From contig DATBOO010000185.1 in assembly GCA_036553725.1 (NCBI GenBank), positions 1-18,710 of the forward strand: 18,710 nt of DNA, written 5' to 3'. The stretch is from Bog-756 sp036553725 (GTDB taxonomy: Bacteria > Actinomycetota > Acidimicrobiia > Acidimicrobiales > RAAP-2). The notes under the pieces are model-generated. The model was given only the letters and a program-made list of their open reading frames with translations, had not been told where the DNA came from and did no database searches. Shown in pieces: positions 1 to 6,751 of the stretch. Positions within the stretch are counted from its first letter, which is position 1; every line of letters begins with the position of its first letter. The position numbers and the translations under genes are program-made.

Positions 1-23
1 GGCCTGTCGCCTACCTGGCCCAG

Positions 24-98
24 CCGGCGCTGACACCGCCATGTCTGCCCGGCGCTGACACCGCCATGTCGTCCCGGCGCTGACACGGCCATGTCGTC
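24..98. repeat. Three tandem copies of a 25-bp repeat
   Basis: Three head-to-tail copies occupy 24-48, 49-73 and 74-98. Each begins CCGGCGCTGACAC and carries CCATGTC near its end. Copies 1 and 2 differ only in the last few bases, and copy 3 has one extra change (CACGG for CACCG). There are no spacers, so this is not a CRISPR array. The array ends 20 bases before the likely start of the next gene and may continue left of the window. On the minus strand each unit contains GACATGG and GTGTCAGCGCC. Repeated short end sequences of this sort occur at the tips of some insertion sequences (for example the IS21 family), but no transposase is visible, so that origin is a guess. Confidence 0.85.
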
Positions 99-117
99 CC
101 GAGTAGAAAGGCAGGCC

Positions 118-495
118 GTGAGCGCTCCCATCGGTCCCTACAGCCCCATCGTGCGCGCCGGTCCGTGGCTGATCTGCTCCGGCCAGCTCGGCCTGGCCCC
201 GCCCGACGTTCCGCCGGACAGCCCGCCGACCCTCGTCGAGGGCGGGGTGGTGGCCCAGCTCCGACAGGCACTGGCCAATGCGGCCGGCCTGCTCCGAAGC
301 GAGGGCGCCGATGTCACCGCGGTGGCCAAGACGACGGTGTTCCTCGCGGCCATGGCCGACTACCCCGCGGTGAACGAGGAGTACGCGGCCTTCTTCGGCG
401 ACCACCGGCCGGCCCGCTCGGTCGTCGCCGTGGCCGGGCTTCCGATGGGGGCGTCGGTCGAAGTGGAGCTGTGGGCCTACCTCGGTAGCACCTGA
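118..495 (+). CDS. ridA: RidA/YjgF/UK114-family enamine/imine deaminase
   Basis: A 125-residue protein of the RidA family, small cytosolic trimers that hydrolyse reactive 2-aminoacrylate-type imines/enamines released by PLP enzymes. Visible signatures are the N-terminal GPYSP (residues 6-10), the SGQLGL strand (21-26), and the conserved RPARS block (97-101), whose last Arg corresponds to the substrate-carboxylate-binding Arg of the family. The acidic strand SVEVELW (113-119) follows. Length is normal. The GTG at 118 is preferred because GAAAGG lies six bases upstream (106-111). The in-frame ATG at 91 lies inside the third 25-bp repeat and lacks a Shine-Dalgarno sequence. The gene is convergent with the glnR-like gene. 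RidA subfamilies differ in substrate and some lack deaminase activity, so the exact role is inferred. Confidence 0.88.
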   Translation: MSAPIGPYSPIVRAGPWLICSGQLGLAPPDVPPDSPPTLVEGGVVAQLRQALANAAGLLRSEGADVTAVAKTTVFLAAMADYPAVNEEYAAFFGDHRPARSVVAVAGLPMGASVEVELWAYLGST

Positions 496-542
496 CGGAG
501 ACGCCTCCGCCATGGGACGCCTTGTGCCGCCCGGTCAGGGCA

Positions 543-561
543 CCAAAACGGCGGCCCCGCC
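543..561 (-). terminator. GC hairpin followed by T-run, likely end of the gln cluster
   Basis: Read on the minus strand, a GGCG-loop-CGCC stem (550-561) is followed by GTTTTGG, a short intrinsic-type terminator. It lies about 33 bases past the glnR-like stop in the convergent gap 496-593. A second small inverted repeat, CCCGT/ACGGG with a three-base loop (576-588), lies just after that stop. The stems are short, so this is a modest call. Confidence 0.35.
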
Positions 562-593
562 CGCGGGCCAAGGATCCCGTACCACGGGCCCGG

Positions 594-1274
594 TCAGGGC
601 GCCCAGGTCGTCTGGCCGAACCGATAGCCGACGGACCGCACCGTCTGGATGAGGTGGGCATGCTCCTCGCCCAACTTGGCCCGGAGCCGGCGCACGTGCA
701 CGTCGACGGTGCGGGCCCCTCCGTAGTACTCGTACCCCCACACCCGGCTGAGGAGTGTCTCCCGGGTGAACACCTTGCCCGGCCGTCCGGCCAGAAAACG
801 CAAGAGCTCGTACTCCATGTAGGTGAGGTCCAGCACCCGGCCGGTCACTGCCGCCTGGTAGGTCTCGAGGTTGAGCACGAGGGGGCCGTGTTCGAGGAGA
901 TCCGGCCGCAATCCCCGTCCGGTTCTCCAGAACAGGTGGGCCATCCGGGCGGTGAGCTCGTCGGCGTTGACCGGCTCGAGGCAGAGGTCGTCGAACAGGT
1001 CCTCGCGGAGCTCGAGCTCGCCGAGCTGGCCGAGGGGGACGACCACCATCACCGGCGCCAGCGGGACCTCGCGCTTGCGCAGGTGCCGGCACAGGGAGAA
1101 GGCGCCGATGGGGTCGTCGCCGCTGGAGACGACCGCCCCCGACCAGCCGTCCTCGGGCTCTTCGGACTCGGCGGTCTCGGGCTCGTCGATGCCCCGCCAA
1201 GGGTAGCCGGCGCGGTCGAGCACGGCGGTCACCGCCGTCGGCGGCTCGGCGGGGAAGCACAGCAGTGGCTCCAT
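594..1274 (-). CDS. glnR: GlnR-like OmpR-family nitrogen regulator (atypical receiver)
   Basis: A 226-residue protein. The C-terminal winged-helix DNA-binding domain (about 128-220) has the OmpR/PhoB core: LDLTYMEYELLRFLA (148-162), the turn RVWGYEYYGGARTVDVH (177-193) and the recognition helix VHVRRLRAKLG (192-202). As I recall it, this block closely follows mycobacterial and Streptomyces GlnR. The N-terminal receiver-like domain is degenerate: where a response regulator carries its phospho-Asp after strand 3, this protein reads AVVSSGDD (47-54), so Ser replaces Asp. GlnR is known as an orphan regulator that does not need Asp phosphorylation and controls glnA, glnII and ammonium uptake. Location just downstream of glnA and glnII on the same strand supports that identity. 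The ATG at 1272-1274 has a long purine-rich Shine-Dalgarno (AGGAGGAGGGGGAGG). An alternative would be another orphan OmpR-type regulator such as MtrA-like; the context argues against it. Confidence 0.82.
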   Translation of the reverse strand: MEPLLCFPAEPPTAVTAVLDRAGYPWRGIDEPETAESEEPEDGWSGAVVSSGDDPIGAFSLCRHLRKREVPLAPVMVVVPLGQLGELELREDLFDDLCLEPVNADELTARMAHLFWRTGRGLRPDLLEHGPLVLNLETYQAAVTGRVLDLTYMEYELLRFLAGRPGKVFTRETLLSRVWGYEYYGGARTVDVHVRRLRAKLGEEHAHLIQTVRSVGYRFGQTTWAP

Positions 1275-1321
1275 CGTCCTCCCCCTCCTCCTGAGATGCG
1301 GCCCGGTCGCCCAGTTCCCGA

Positions 1322-2686
1322 CTACAGCTGCGGGAGGTACTGGTCGAGCTCGAACTGGGTCACATGGGCCTTGTACTCACCCCACTCGGCCCGCTTGTTG
1401 CGGATGAACCACTCGAATACATGCTCGCCCAGGGTGGTGGCCAGCAACTCGGAGGACTCCATCAGCCCGAGGGCCTCGCCGAGGCTGCCGGGCAGATGCA
1501 GGATGCCCTTGGCGGCCAGCTCCTCGGGACTGAGGGCGAAGAGGTTGGCGTCGGCCTCGGGCGGGAGCCCGTAGCCCTGCTCGATGCCCTGGAGGCCGGC
1601 AGCCAGGATCACGGCGAAGGCCAGGTAGGGGTTGCAGGCGCTGTCCGGGGACCGGTACTCGATCCGGGTGGACTCGAACTTGCCCGGCTTCACCACCGGC
1701 ACCCGCACCAGCGCCGACCGGTTGTTGCGGGCCCACGAGACGTGGATGGGCGCTTCGTAGCCGGAGACCAGCCGCTTGTAGGAGTTCACCCACTGGTTGG
1801 TCACGGCGGTGATCTCGGGGGCGTGGCGCAGCAGTCCGGCGATGAACCCCTCGGCCACCTCGGAGAGCCCGCCGGGTCGTCCGGGGTCGACGAAGGCGTT
1901 GGCGTCGTCGCGGAAGAGGGACATGTGGGTGTGCATCCCCGAGCCCTGCACGCCGGCGAGGGGCTTGGGCATGAAGCTGGCGAACACACCCTGCTGGCGT
2001 GCCATCTCCTTGACCACCAGCCGGACGGTCATGACGGTGTCGGCCATGGTCAGGGCGTCGGTGTAGCGGAGGTCGATCTCGTGCTGGCTGGGCGCATCCT
2101 CGTGCTGGGCGTGCTCGACGGGGATGCCCATCTCCTCCAGGGTCAGCACGGTGCGCTGGCGGATGTCGCTGGCCCGGTCGGCCACGGTCAGTTCGAAGTA
2201 CGACCCGCTGTCCAGTGCCTCGGGGGGGTGGGACGGATCGGCGTCGGCGAAGTAGAAGTACTCGATCTCCGGTGCGGCGTAGAAGGTGAATCCCCGGTCA
2301 CGGGCCCGGTCGAGGCTGCGGCGCAGCACGTGGCGGGGGTCCCCCTGGAAGGGGGAGCCGTCGAGGTCGACGACATCGCAGAACACCCGGGCCACCTGAG
2401 TCTGGGTGTTCTCGCCGTCGAAGCCGGCCTGGCCGTGCCCGTGCCAGGGGAGCAGTTGGAAGGTGTTGGCGTCGGGCCGGGCCAGGACGTCGCTCTCCTG
2501 GACCCGGCTGAAGCCGTCGATGGCCGACCCGTCGAAGGTCATTCCCTCGTCGAGGGCATTCTCCAGCTCGGCGGGGGTGATGCTGAACGTCTTCGGAGTG
2601 CCGAGCACGTCGGTGAACCACAGTTGGACGAACCTGATGCCGCGTTCCTCGACCGTCCGGAGGACGTATTCCTCTTGGCTCCTCAT
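1322..2686 (-). CDS. glnA: Glutamine synthetase type I, GSI-alpha (GlnA2-like)
   Basis: A 454-residue ATP-dependent glutamate-ammonia ligase. Beta-grasp domain: FTDVLGTPKTFSI (24-36) and EGMTFDGSAIDGF (47-59). Catalytic domain: metal-site glutamates in APEIEYF (138-144) and HEDAPSQHEID (195-205), ATP/metal motif MPKPLAGVQGSGMHTHMS (239-256), glutamate-binding NQWVNSYKRLV (297-307), and ESTRIEYRSPDSACNPYL (338-355). At the loop where GSI-beta enzymes carry the adenylylated Tyr (NLYDLP), this protein reads NLFALSPEE (381-389). The tyrosine is Phe, so GlnE-type control is not expected. It resembles mycobacterial GlnA2. Some GlnA-like proteins act on polyamines, but the catalytic set looks complete. 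GGGAGG lies about 11 bases before the start. The 216-bp gap to glnII (2687-2902) shows only GC-rich short inverted repeats, a weak GACAAT -10-like hexamer, and no clear GlnR box. The 47-bp gap to glnR suggests co-transcription. Confidence 0.93.
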   Translation of the reverse strand: MRSQEEYVLRTVEERGIRFVQLWFTDVLGTPKTFSITPAELENALDEGMTFDGSAIDGFSRVQESDVLARPDANTFQLLPWHGHGQAGFDGENTQTQVARVFCDVVDLDGSPFQGDPRHVLRRSLDRARDRGFTFYAAPEIEYFYFADADPSHPPEALDSGSYFELTVADRASDIRQRTVLTLEEMGIPVEHAQHEDAPSQHEIDLRYTDALTMADTVMTVRLVVKEMARQQGVFASFMPKPLAGVQGSGMHTHMSLFRDDANAFVDPGRPGGLSEVAEGFIAGLLRHAPEITAVTNQWVNSYKRLVSGYEAPIHVSWARNNRSALVRVPVVKPGKFESTRIEYRSPDSACNPYLAFAVILAAGLQGIEQGYGLPPEADANLFALSPEELAAKGILHLPGSLGEALGLMESSELLATTLGEHVFEWFIRNKRAEWGEYKAHVTQFELDQYLPQL

Positions 2687-2902
2687 GGGATCGGGAACCT
2701 CCCGACGATTCGGGGCGGCGGTCAGGGGGTGGTCGGAGTCGATGGGAACATTGTCGCAGGCCGGAGCCGGGTCGTCCTACGGGCATCGGCGCACGGCGGG
2801 GAGGCCGGCCCCGGGGGAGTCGGGGTCGTTCCGGTCAGCGGCGGCGACCGGCCGCACGATGCCGGCCCCTCTCGGCGGTGTGGGCCCGGGTCCGTGTCCC
2901 GG

Positions 2903-3913
2903 TCAGCCCCCGGCGGCGGCGCCGCAGACGGTCTCGACCATCACCGCCGTCACCTGGTAGGGGTCCATGTTGGCGTTGGGTCGCCGGTCCTCGAGCCAGC
3001 CGCGCTTGGCCTTGGCCACCGCCCAGGGGATGCGGATGGAGGCGCCCCGGTCCGAGGTGCCGTAACTGAACTTGGTGAAGTGCTCGGTCTCGTGGGCCCC
3101 GGTGAGGCGGGTCTCGATGCCCACGCCGTAAACGGCAATGTGCTCGTCGATCCTCTTGCCGATGGCCTCGCACCCGGCGATGATGGCGTCCCAGCCGCCT
3201 TCCTCGCGCATGGCCTTGGTGGAGAAGTTGGTGTGGGCCCCGGCCCCGTTCCAGTCGCCCATGATCGGCTTGGGCTCCAAGGTGGCGAAGACGTCGAAGT
3301 CCTCGGCGATCCGGAACAGCAGCCACCGGGCCACCCACAGGTGGTCGGAGATGTCCAGCGGCGAGAGCACGCCCACCTGGAACTCCCACTGGCCCATCAT
3401 CACCTCGGCGTTGGTGCCCTCGATGCCGAGGCCGGCGTCGATGCACGCCGCCGTGTGCAACTCGACGATCTCGCGTCCGGGCATCTTGTCGCCGCCCACG
3501 CCGCAGTAGTAGGGCCCCTGGGGAGCCGGGTAACCGGTGGACGGCCACCCGAGCGGACGGCCGTCCTTGAAGAAGGTGTACTCCTGCTCGACGCCGAACA
3601 TCGGCTCCTGGTCGGCATACTTCTCGGCCACCTCGCGCAGCGGGGCGCGGGTGTTGGTGGGGTGGGGGCTGAAGTCGGTGAGCTCCACCTCGCACATGAC
3701 CAGCTTGTCGTCGGGGCCCCGCAGCGGGTCGGGGCAGCTGAACACCGGGCGGAGCACGCAGTCGGAATCGTGGCCCAGGGCCTGGTTGGTGCTGGATCCG
3801 TCGAATCCCCAGATGCCCGGCTCCTGCCCGTCTGGGACGATCTTGGTCTTGGACCGCAGGAGCGGCGAAGGCTCGGTCCCGTCGATCCAGATGTACTCAG
3901 CTTGGTAAGGCAC
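2903..3913 (-). CDS. glnII: Glutamine synthetase type II (GSII)
   Basis: A 336-residue decameric-type GSII, the short form shared by eukaryotes, rhizobia and Streptomyces. Signatures in order: AEYIWIDGTEP (5-15), LRSKTKI (19-25), GIWGFDGSSTNQALGHDSD (33-51), metal-binding FGVEQEY (106-112), NAEVMMGQWEFQVG (168-181), and the ATP-site block KPIMGDWNGAGAHTNFST (215-232). TGAHETEHFTKFSYG and RGASIRIP follow. Length is typical. The start is a GTG (3911-3913) with GAGGGAG a few bases upstream. GSII enzymes are not adenylylated; in Streptomyces the gene is controlled by GlnR, and a GlnR-box-like operator lies 149 bases upstream here. Having glnII, glnA and glnR side by side suggests one nitrogen-assimilation unit. 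Confidence 0.95.
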   Translation of the reverse strand: MPYQAEYIWIDGTEPSPLLRSKTKIVPDGQEPGIWGFDGSSTNQALGHDSDCVLRPVFSCPDPLRGPDDKLVMCEVELTDFSPHPTNTRAPLREVAEKYADQEPMFGVEQEYTFFKDGRPLGWPSTGYPAPQGPYYCGVGGDKMPGREIVELHTAACIDAGLGIEGTNAEVMMGQWEFQVGVLSPLDISDHLWVARWLLFRIAEDFDVFATLEPKPIMGDWNGAGAHTNFSTKAMREEGGWDAIIAGCEAIGKRIDEHIAVYGVGIETRLTGAHETEHFTKFSYGTSDRGASIRIPWAVAKAKRGWLEDRRPNANMDPYQVTAVMVETVCGAAAGG

Positions 3914-3989
3914 GTGTTCTCCCTCTGTCGCCCGGTTTTTCTACCACGTCACCGACCCGTTCCATAGTCCCACCACCGAGCAGGGCGGG

Positions 3990-4019
3990 TGCCACTCGAA
4001 CGCTCCGGGCCGTGGCACG
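3990..4019 (-). promoter_or_regulatory. Inverted repeat in the putative glnII leader
   Basis: A perfect 7-bp inverted repeat, GTGCCAC (3990-3996) and GTGGCAC (4013-4019), is separated by 16 bases. If glnII is transcribed from the hexamer at 4046-4051, this would be near the 5' end of the mRNA and could form a hairpin. It could equally be a dimeric-protein operator. No known riboswitch family was recognised in it. Confidence 0.4.
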
Positions 4020-4045
4020 GGGGTGGGGGTCCGACGGACGCAACC

Positions 4046-4051
4046 AATATG
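4046..4051 (-). promoter_or_regulatory. Candidate -10 element for glnII
   Basis: On the minus strand the hexamer CATATT is one of the few AT-rich patches in the 280-bp gap 3914-4193. No good -35 hexamer is present 16-18 bases upstream. That position is occupied by the GlnR-box-like sites, whose centre (about 4080) falls roughly 41 bases before the inferred start near 4039. This is a layout expected for an activator-dependent promoter. The transcription start itself is inferred. Confidence 0.35.
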
Positions 4052-4061
4052 CCAGGGGGCC

Positions 4062-4099
4062 GTTTCCCATCCGTTACCCCGATGTGAACGCCGCGTGAA
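4062..4099 (-). promoter_or_regulatory. GlnR-box-like operator: four half-sites at 11-bp spacing
   Basis: On the plus strand the half-sites are GTTTC (4062-4066), GTTAC (4073-4077), GTGAA (4084-4088) and GTGAA (4095-4099), each separated by exactly six bases. Read on the minus strand, toward glnII, this is TTCAC-n6-TTCAC-n6-GTAAC-n6-GAAAC. The published actinobacterial GlnR box is gTnAC-n6-GaAAC, usually as two tandem pairs. The proximal pair GTAAC-n6-GAAAC is a perfect match; the distal pair is weaker (the first TTCAC matches TnAC, the second only AC). It lies 149 bases upstream of glnII and 95 bases upstream of the divergent nadE, so either or both could be controlled. Confidence 0.72.
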
Positions 4100-4181
4100 C
4101 TGGCGGCCCCGGCCCCGGCGGCCCGGGTGAGAGGCGTCGGGACGGCACCGTCGGGCCTGAAAGGCCAGGCAGGGTCACCGG

Positions 4182-4187
4182 TAGGCT
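4182..4187 (+). promoter_or_regulatory. Leaderless-type -10 element for nadE
   Basis: TAGGCT fits the actinobacterial TANNNT -10 pattern and ends six bases before the nadE ATG at 4194, the spacing expected when the transcript begins at or next to the start codon. No convincing -35 is visible. A small hairpin, GGCCT-GAA-AGGCC (4154-4166), lies just upstream. Confidence 0.4.
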
Positions 4188-4193
4188 GACCGC

Positions 4194-5975
4194 ATGGCTC
4201 GAGTGCGGGTAGCCGCCTGCCAGATCAACACCGTGGTGGGCGACCTCGGGGGTAACGCCGGTCGCATCCTCGAGGCGCTGGCCGAGGCCGAGGGGGCGGG
4301 GGCCGACCTGGCCGTCTTCCCGGAGCTCACCGTGACCGGGTACCCGCCCGAAGACCTGCTCAGCCGGCCGGCGTTCATCGCCGGCAACCAGGCCGCCTTC
4401 GCCCGGATCGCCGCCGCCAGCGGCCCCTGCGCCGCCGTCGTGGGCTACGTGGACACCGACCGGTCGGGAAGGCTGGTCAACGCGGCGGCGCTCTGTTGCG
4501 AAGGCCGGGTGGTCGGCCGCTATGCCAAGCGGCTGCTGCCCAACTACGGGGTCTTCGACGAGCAGCGGTGGTTCACCCCGGGGACCGGGCCCCCGGCCCG
4601 GTACGTGGTGGCCGGCGTGCCGGTCGGGATCACCATCTGCGAGGACATGTGGTTCGCCGGGGGGCCGATGGCCGACCAGGCCGGGGCCGGGGCCCGGCTG
4701 CTGGTCAACCTCAACGCCTCCCCCTACTCGCGCGGGCGCCGGGGCCAGCGGCTGGAGGTGCTGGCCGACCGGGTGGCCGAGACCGGCGGCACGGTCGTCT
4801 ACGTGAACCAGGTGGGCGGCCAGGACGAGCTCGTCTTCGACGGGGCGTCCCTGGTGATGGACCCGGGCGGCACGGTCGTGGCCTCGGCCGGGCAGTTCGT
4901 CGAGGAGGTGTTGGTGGCCGATGTCGACGTCGACCCGGGCCCCCGGGTGGCGGGGGCCTCGGCCACGGTGACCACCCGGCCCCGGCGGACGGCGGGCGGC
5001 CCCGCCGCCAATCCGGTGGCACCGGTCCTCGGTCCGGAGGCCGAGGTCTACGAGGCGGTGGTCCTCGGGACCCGGGACTACGTGGCCAAGAACGGCTTCA
5101 CCGACGCGGTCATCGGGCTCTCGGGGGGGATCGACTCGTCGCTGGTGGCGACCATCGCCGTGGACGCCCTGGGCCCCGGCCACGTGCACGGAGTGACCAT
5201 GCCGTCGCGCTACTCGAGCGAGGGATCGGTCGCCGACGCGGTGACCCTGGCGGCCAACCTGGGCATCGACATCGCCACCCTGGCCATCGAGGAGGCCCAC
5301 CGCGCCCTGTCCGCTACCCTCGCCCCCCTGCTGGGCGGAGAAACGGCCGGCCTGACCGACGAGAACCTGCAGTCGCGCATCCGGGGGATGTTGCTCATGG
5401 CCCTGTCCAACGCCAACGGCTGGATCGTCCTCACCACCGGCAACAAGAGCGAGATGGCCACCGGCTACTCGACCCTGTACGGCGACTCGGCGGGAGGGTT
5501 CGCAGTGATCAAGGACGTGCCGAAGACCCTGGTGTATGCGTTGTGCCGCTACCGCAACCGAAGGGCGGGCCGCGATCTGATCCCCGACCCGGTCCTGAAC
5601 AAGGCACCCTCTGCCGAGCTGCGGCCGGACCAGCGGGACGACGAGTCGCTCCCGCCTTATTCGATCCTCGACCCGGTGGTGGCCGGATACGTGGAGGGCG
5701 ACCGGTCTCCCGACGAGCTCATCGCCGCCGGGCTCGATCCCGAGGCCGTGGCCCGGGTGGTCGGGTTGGTGGACCGGGCGGAGTACAAGCGCCGCCAGAT
5801 GCCGCCCGGGGTCCGGATCTCCGGCAAGGCCTTCGGTAAGGATCGCAGGATGCCCATCACCAATCACTACCGGTCGGGGACGGCGTCGGGGACGGCGGCG
5901 GAGACGGCATCGGGGACGGCGGGCCCGGCTCGCCCCTCCGTCGAGCCGGGTGGGGAGAAGCCGGCCGTTGTCTGA
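4194..5975 (+). CDS. nadE: Glutamine-dependent NAD+ synthetase
   Basis: A 593-residue two-domain enzyme that amidates deamido-NAD+ to NAD+ using ammonia from glutamine. The N-terminal nitrilase-fold glutaminase (about 3-250) shows the Glu-Lys-Cys triad: E44 in FPELTVTGYPPEDL, K112 in YAKRLLPNYGVFDE, and C149 in GITICEDMW. The C-terminal synthetase (about 285-560) has the PP-loop SGGIDSS (310-316), the TTGNKSEMATGYSTLYGD block and the NKAPSAELRPDQ motif, and ends with the conserved KAFGKDRRMPITNHYR. After that comes an extra low-complexity tail of about 30 residues (SGTA repeats) that the family does not need. The start gives the usual MARVRVAACQIN opening. It is divergent from glnII across the GlnR-box-like site and overlaps the next gene. 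Confidence 0.95.
   Translation: MARVRVAACQINTVVGDLGGNAGRILEALAEAEGAGADLAVFPELTVTGYPPEDLLSRPAFIAGNQAAFARIAAASGPCAAVVGYVDTDRSGRLVNAAALCCEGRVVGRYAKRLLPNYGVFDEQRWFTPGTGPPARYVVAGVPVGITICEDMWFAGGPMADQAGAGARLLVNLNASPYSRGRRGQRLEVLADRVAETGGTVVYVNQVGGQDELVFDGASLVMDPGGTVVASAGQFVEEVLVADVDVDPGPRVAGASATVTTRPRRTAGGPAANPVAPVLGPEAEVYEAVVLGTRDYVAKNGFTDAVIGLSGGIDSSLVATIAVDALGPGHVHGVTMPSRYSSEGSVADAVTLAANLGIDIATLAIEEAHRALSATLAPLLGGETAGLTDENLQSRIRGMLLMALSNANGWIVLTTGNKSEMATGYSTLYGDSAGGFAVIKDVPKTLVYALCRYRNRRAGRDLIPDPVLNKAPSAELRPDQRDDESLPPYSILDPVVAGYVEGDRSPDELIAAGLDPEAVARVVGLVDRAEYKRRQMPPGVRISGKAFGKDRRMPITNHYRSGTASGTAAETASGTAGPARPSVEPGGEKPAVV
5874..5921 (+). repeat. Four tandem 12-bp units in the nadE tail
   Basis: TCGGGGACGGCG is present three times exactly (5874-5885, 5886-5897, 5910-5921), with a diverged copy (5898-5909) as third unit. 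In frame they encode SGTA-SGTA-AETA-SGTA just past the conserved end of NadE. This looks like slippage-derived expansion in a dispensable tail. Confidence 0.8.
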
Positions 5976-6633
5976 GCTCGCCGACGGACTGTCCGGGGGG
6001 TTGCCGCTCCCACTCGGGACCACGGCGGCGCTGGTCGGCGAGTACCGGTGGATCGAGGGTGCGCTCTACCGGGCCCTCGGCGAGTGGGTGACGGACGTGC
6101 CCATCCCCGCCGTCCAGGTCCATCTCGACGGCCAGAGCATGCGCCACGCCTGGCACGCCGAGCTGTGGGCCGAACGGCTTCCCGTGCTGGACGGCGCCGA
6201 GCCCGATGCCCTGACGGTGCCGTCCGCCCCCAGCGCCGCTGTCTTCGCCGCTCTGGCCGGCGACCCGTCGCCGACGGGTGGTCCGGGCCCGCCGTGGCCG
6301 GAGGACGAAGGGGGTTCGGGGCCGCCCGGGGCCCTCCCCCGGCTGGCCGGCCTCTACCGGGTGGTCCTCCCCCGGCTGGTTACCAGTTACGAGCGCCACC
6401 TCCGTGTGGCGGGCGAGGTGTCCGACGGGCCCGTCCGACGGGCCCTGCGACTGGTGCTCAACGATGAGATCGACGACTGGCGGGCGGGGGAGCGCCTCGT
6501 CCAGCGCCTGGTGACCCGGCCCCACGACGTCGCCGCCGTCTACGAGTTCCTCGGGCGCCTCGAATCGGCCGCGGTGGGGGCCGGCGCCCGGTCCGGGCTG
6601 GTGCTCCTCCCGGAGTCACACCCGGCGGAGTGA
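5968..6633 (+). CDS. Unrecognised protein, possible ferritin-like helical bundle
   Basis: A 221-residue acidic protein read from TTG 5968, which overlaps the nadE stop and has GGGGAGAAG about ten bases upstream. An in-frame GTG at 5950 is the alternative. I cannot name the family with confidence. Four helix-like segments carry the acidic/His pattern seen in ferritin-like diiron proteins: VGEYRWIEGALYRALG (23-38, E25/E30), SMRHAWHAELWAERLP (57-72, H60/H63/E65), LVTSYERHLRVAGE (137-150, E142/H144) and LVLNDEIDDWRAGERL (162-177, D166/E167/D170). A Pro/Gly-rich stretch (about 97-122) separates the halves. No signal peptide or membrane segment is present. The overlap with nadE implies translational coupling. 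GC-rich sequence follows the stop. Coding is well supported by position and codon bias; the function is not. Confidence 0.68.
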   Translation: MSELADGLSGGLPLPLGTTAALVGEYRWIEGALYRALGEWVTDVPIPAVQVHLDGQSMRHAWHAELWAERLPVLDGAEPDALTVPSAPSAAVFAALAGDPSPTGGPGPPWPEDEGGSGPPGALPRLAGLYRVVLPRLVTSYERHLRVAGEVSDGPVRRALRLVLNDEIDDWRAGERLVQRLVTRPHDVAAVYEFLGRLESAAVGAGARSGLVLLPESHPAE

Positions 6634-6751
6634 CCCCGCCCGGGGGCCTTGCGACCAGCGATGACGTACGGAGGGCTTGACGCGTCCGGTAAACTTTCGA
6701 AGGCAGCAATCGTTGCGCCCGAAAGAGCCACAACCGAAATCAGCGAATACC

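Noticed and set aside
24..98. CRISPR array
   Set aside because: The units are directly adjacent with no spacers, and no cas gene is near.
2687..2902. Second GlnR box upstream of glnA
   Set aside because: Only isolated GGAAC/GTTCC pentamers occur; none form pairs with 11-bp spacing.
1364..3967. Very long open frame on the plus strand, antisense to glnA and glnII
   Set aside because: Caused by the strong GC third-position bias of the minus-strand genes; composition is low-complexity Gly/Val/His-rich and no domain is recognisable.
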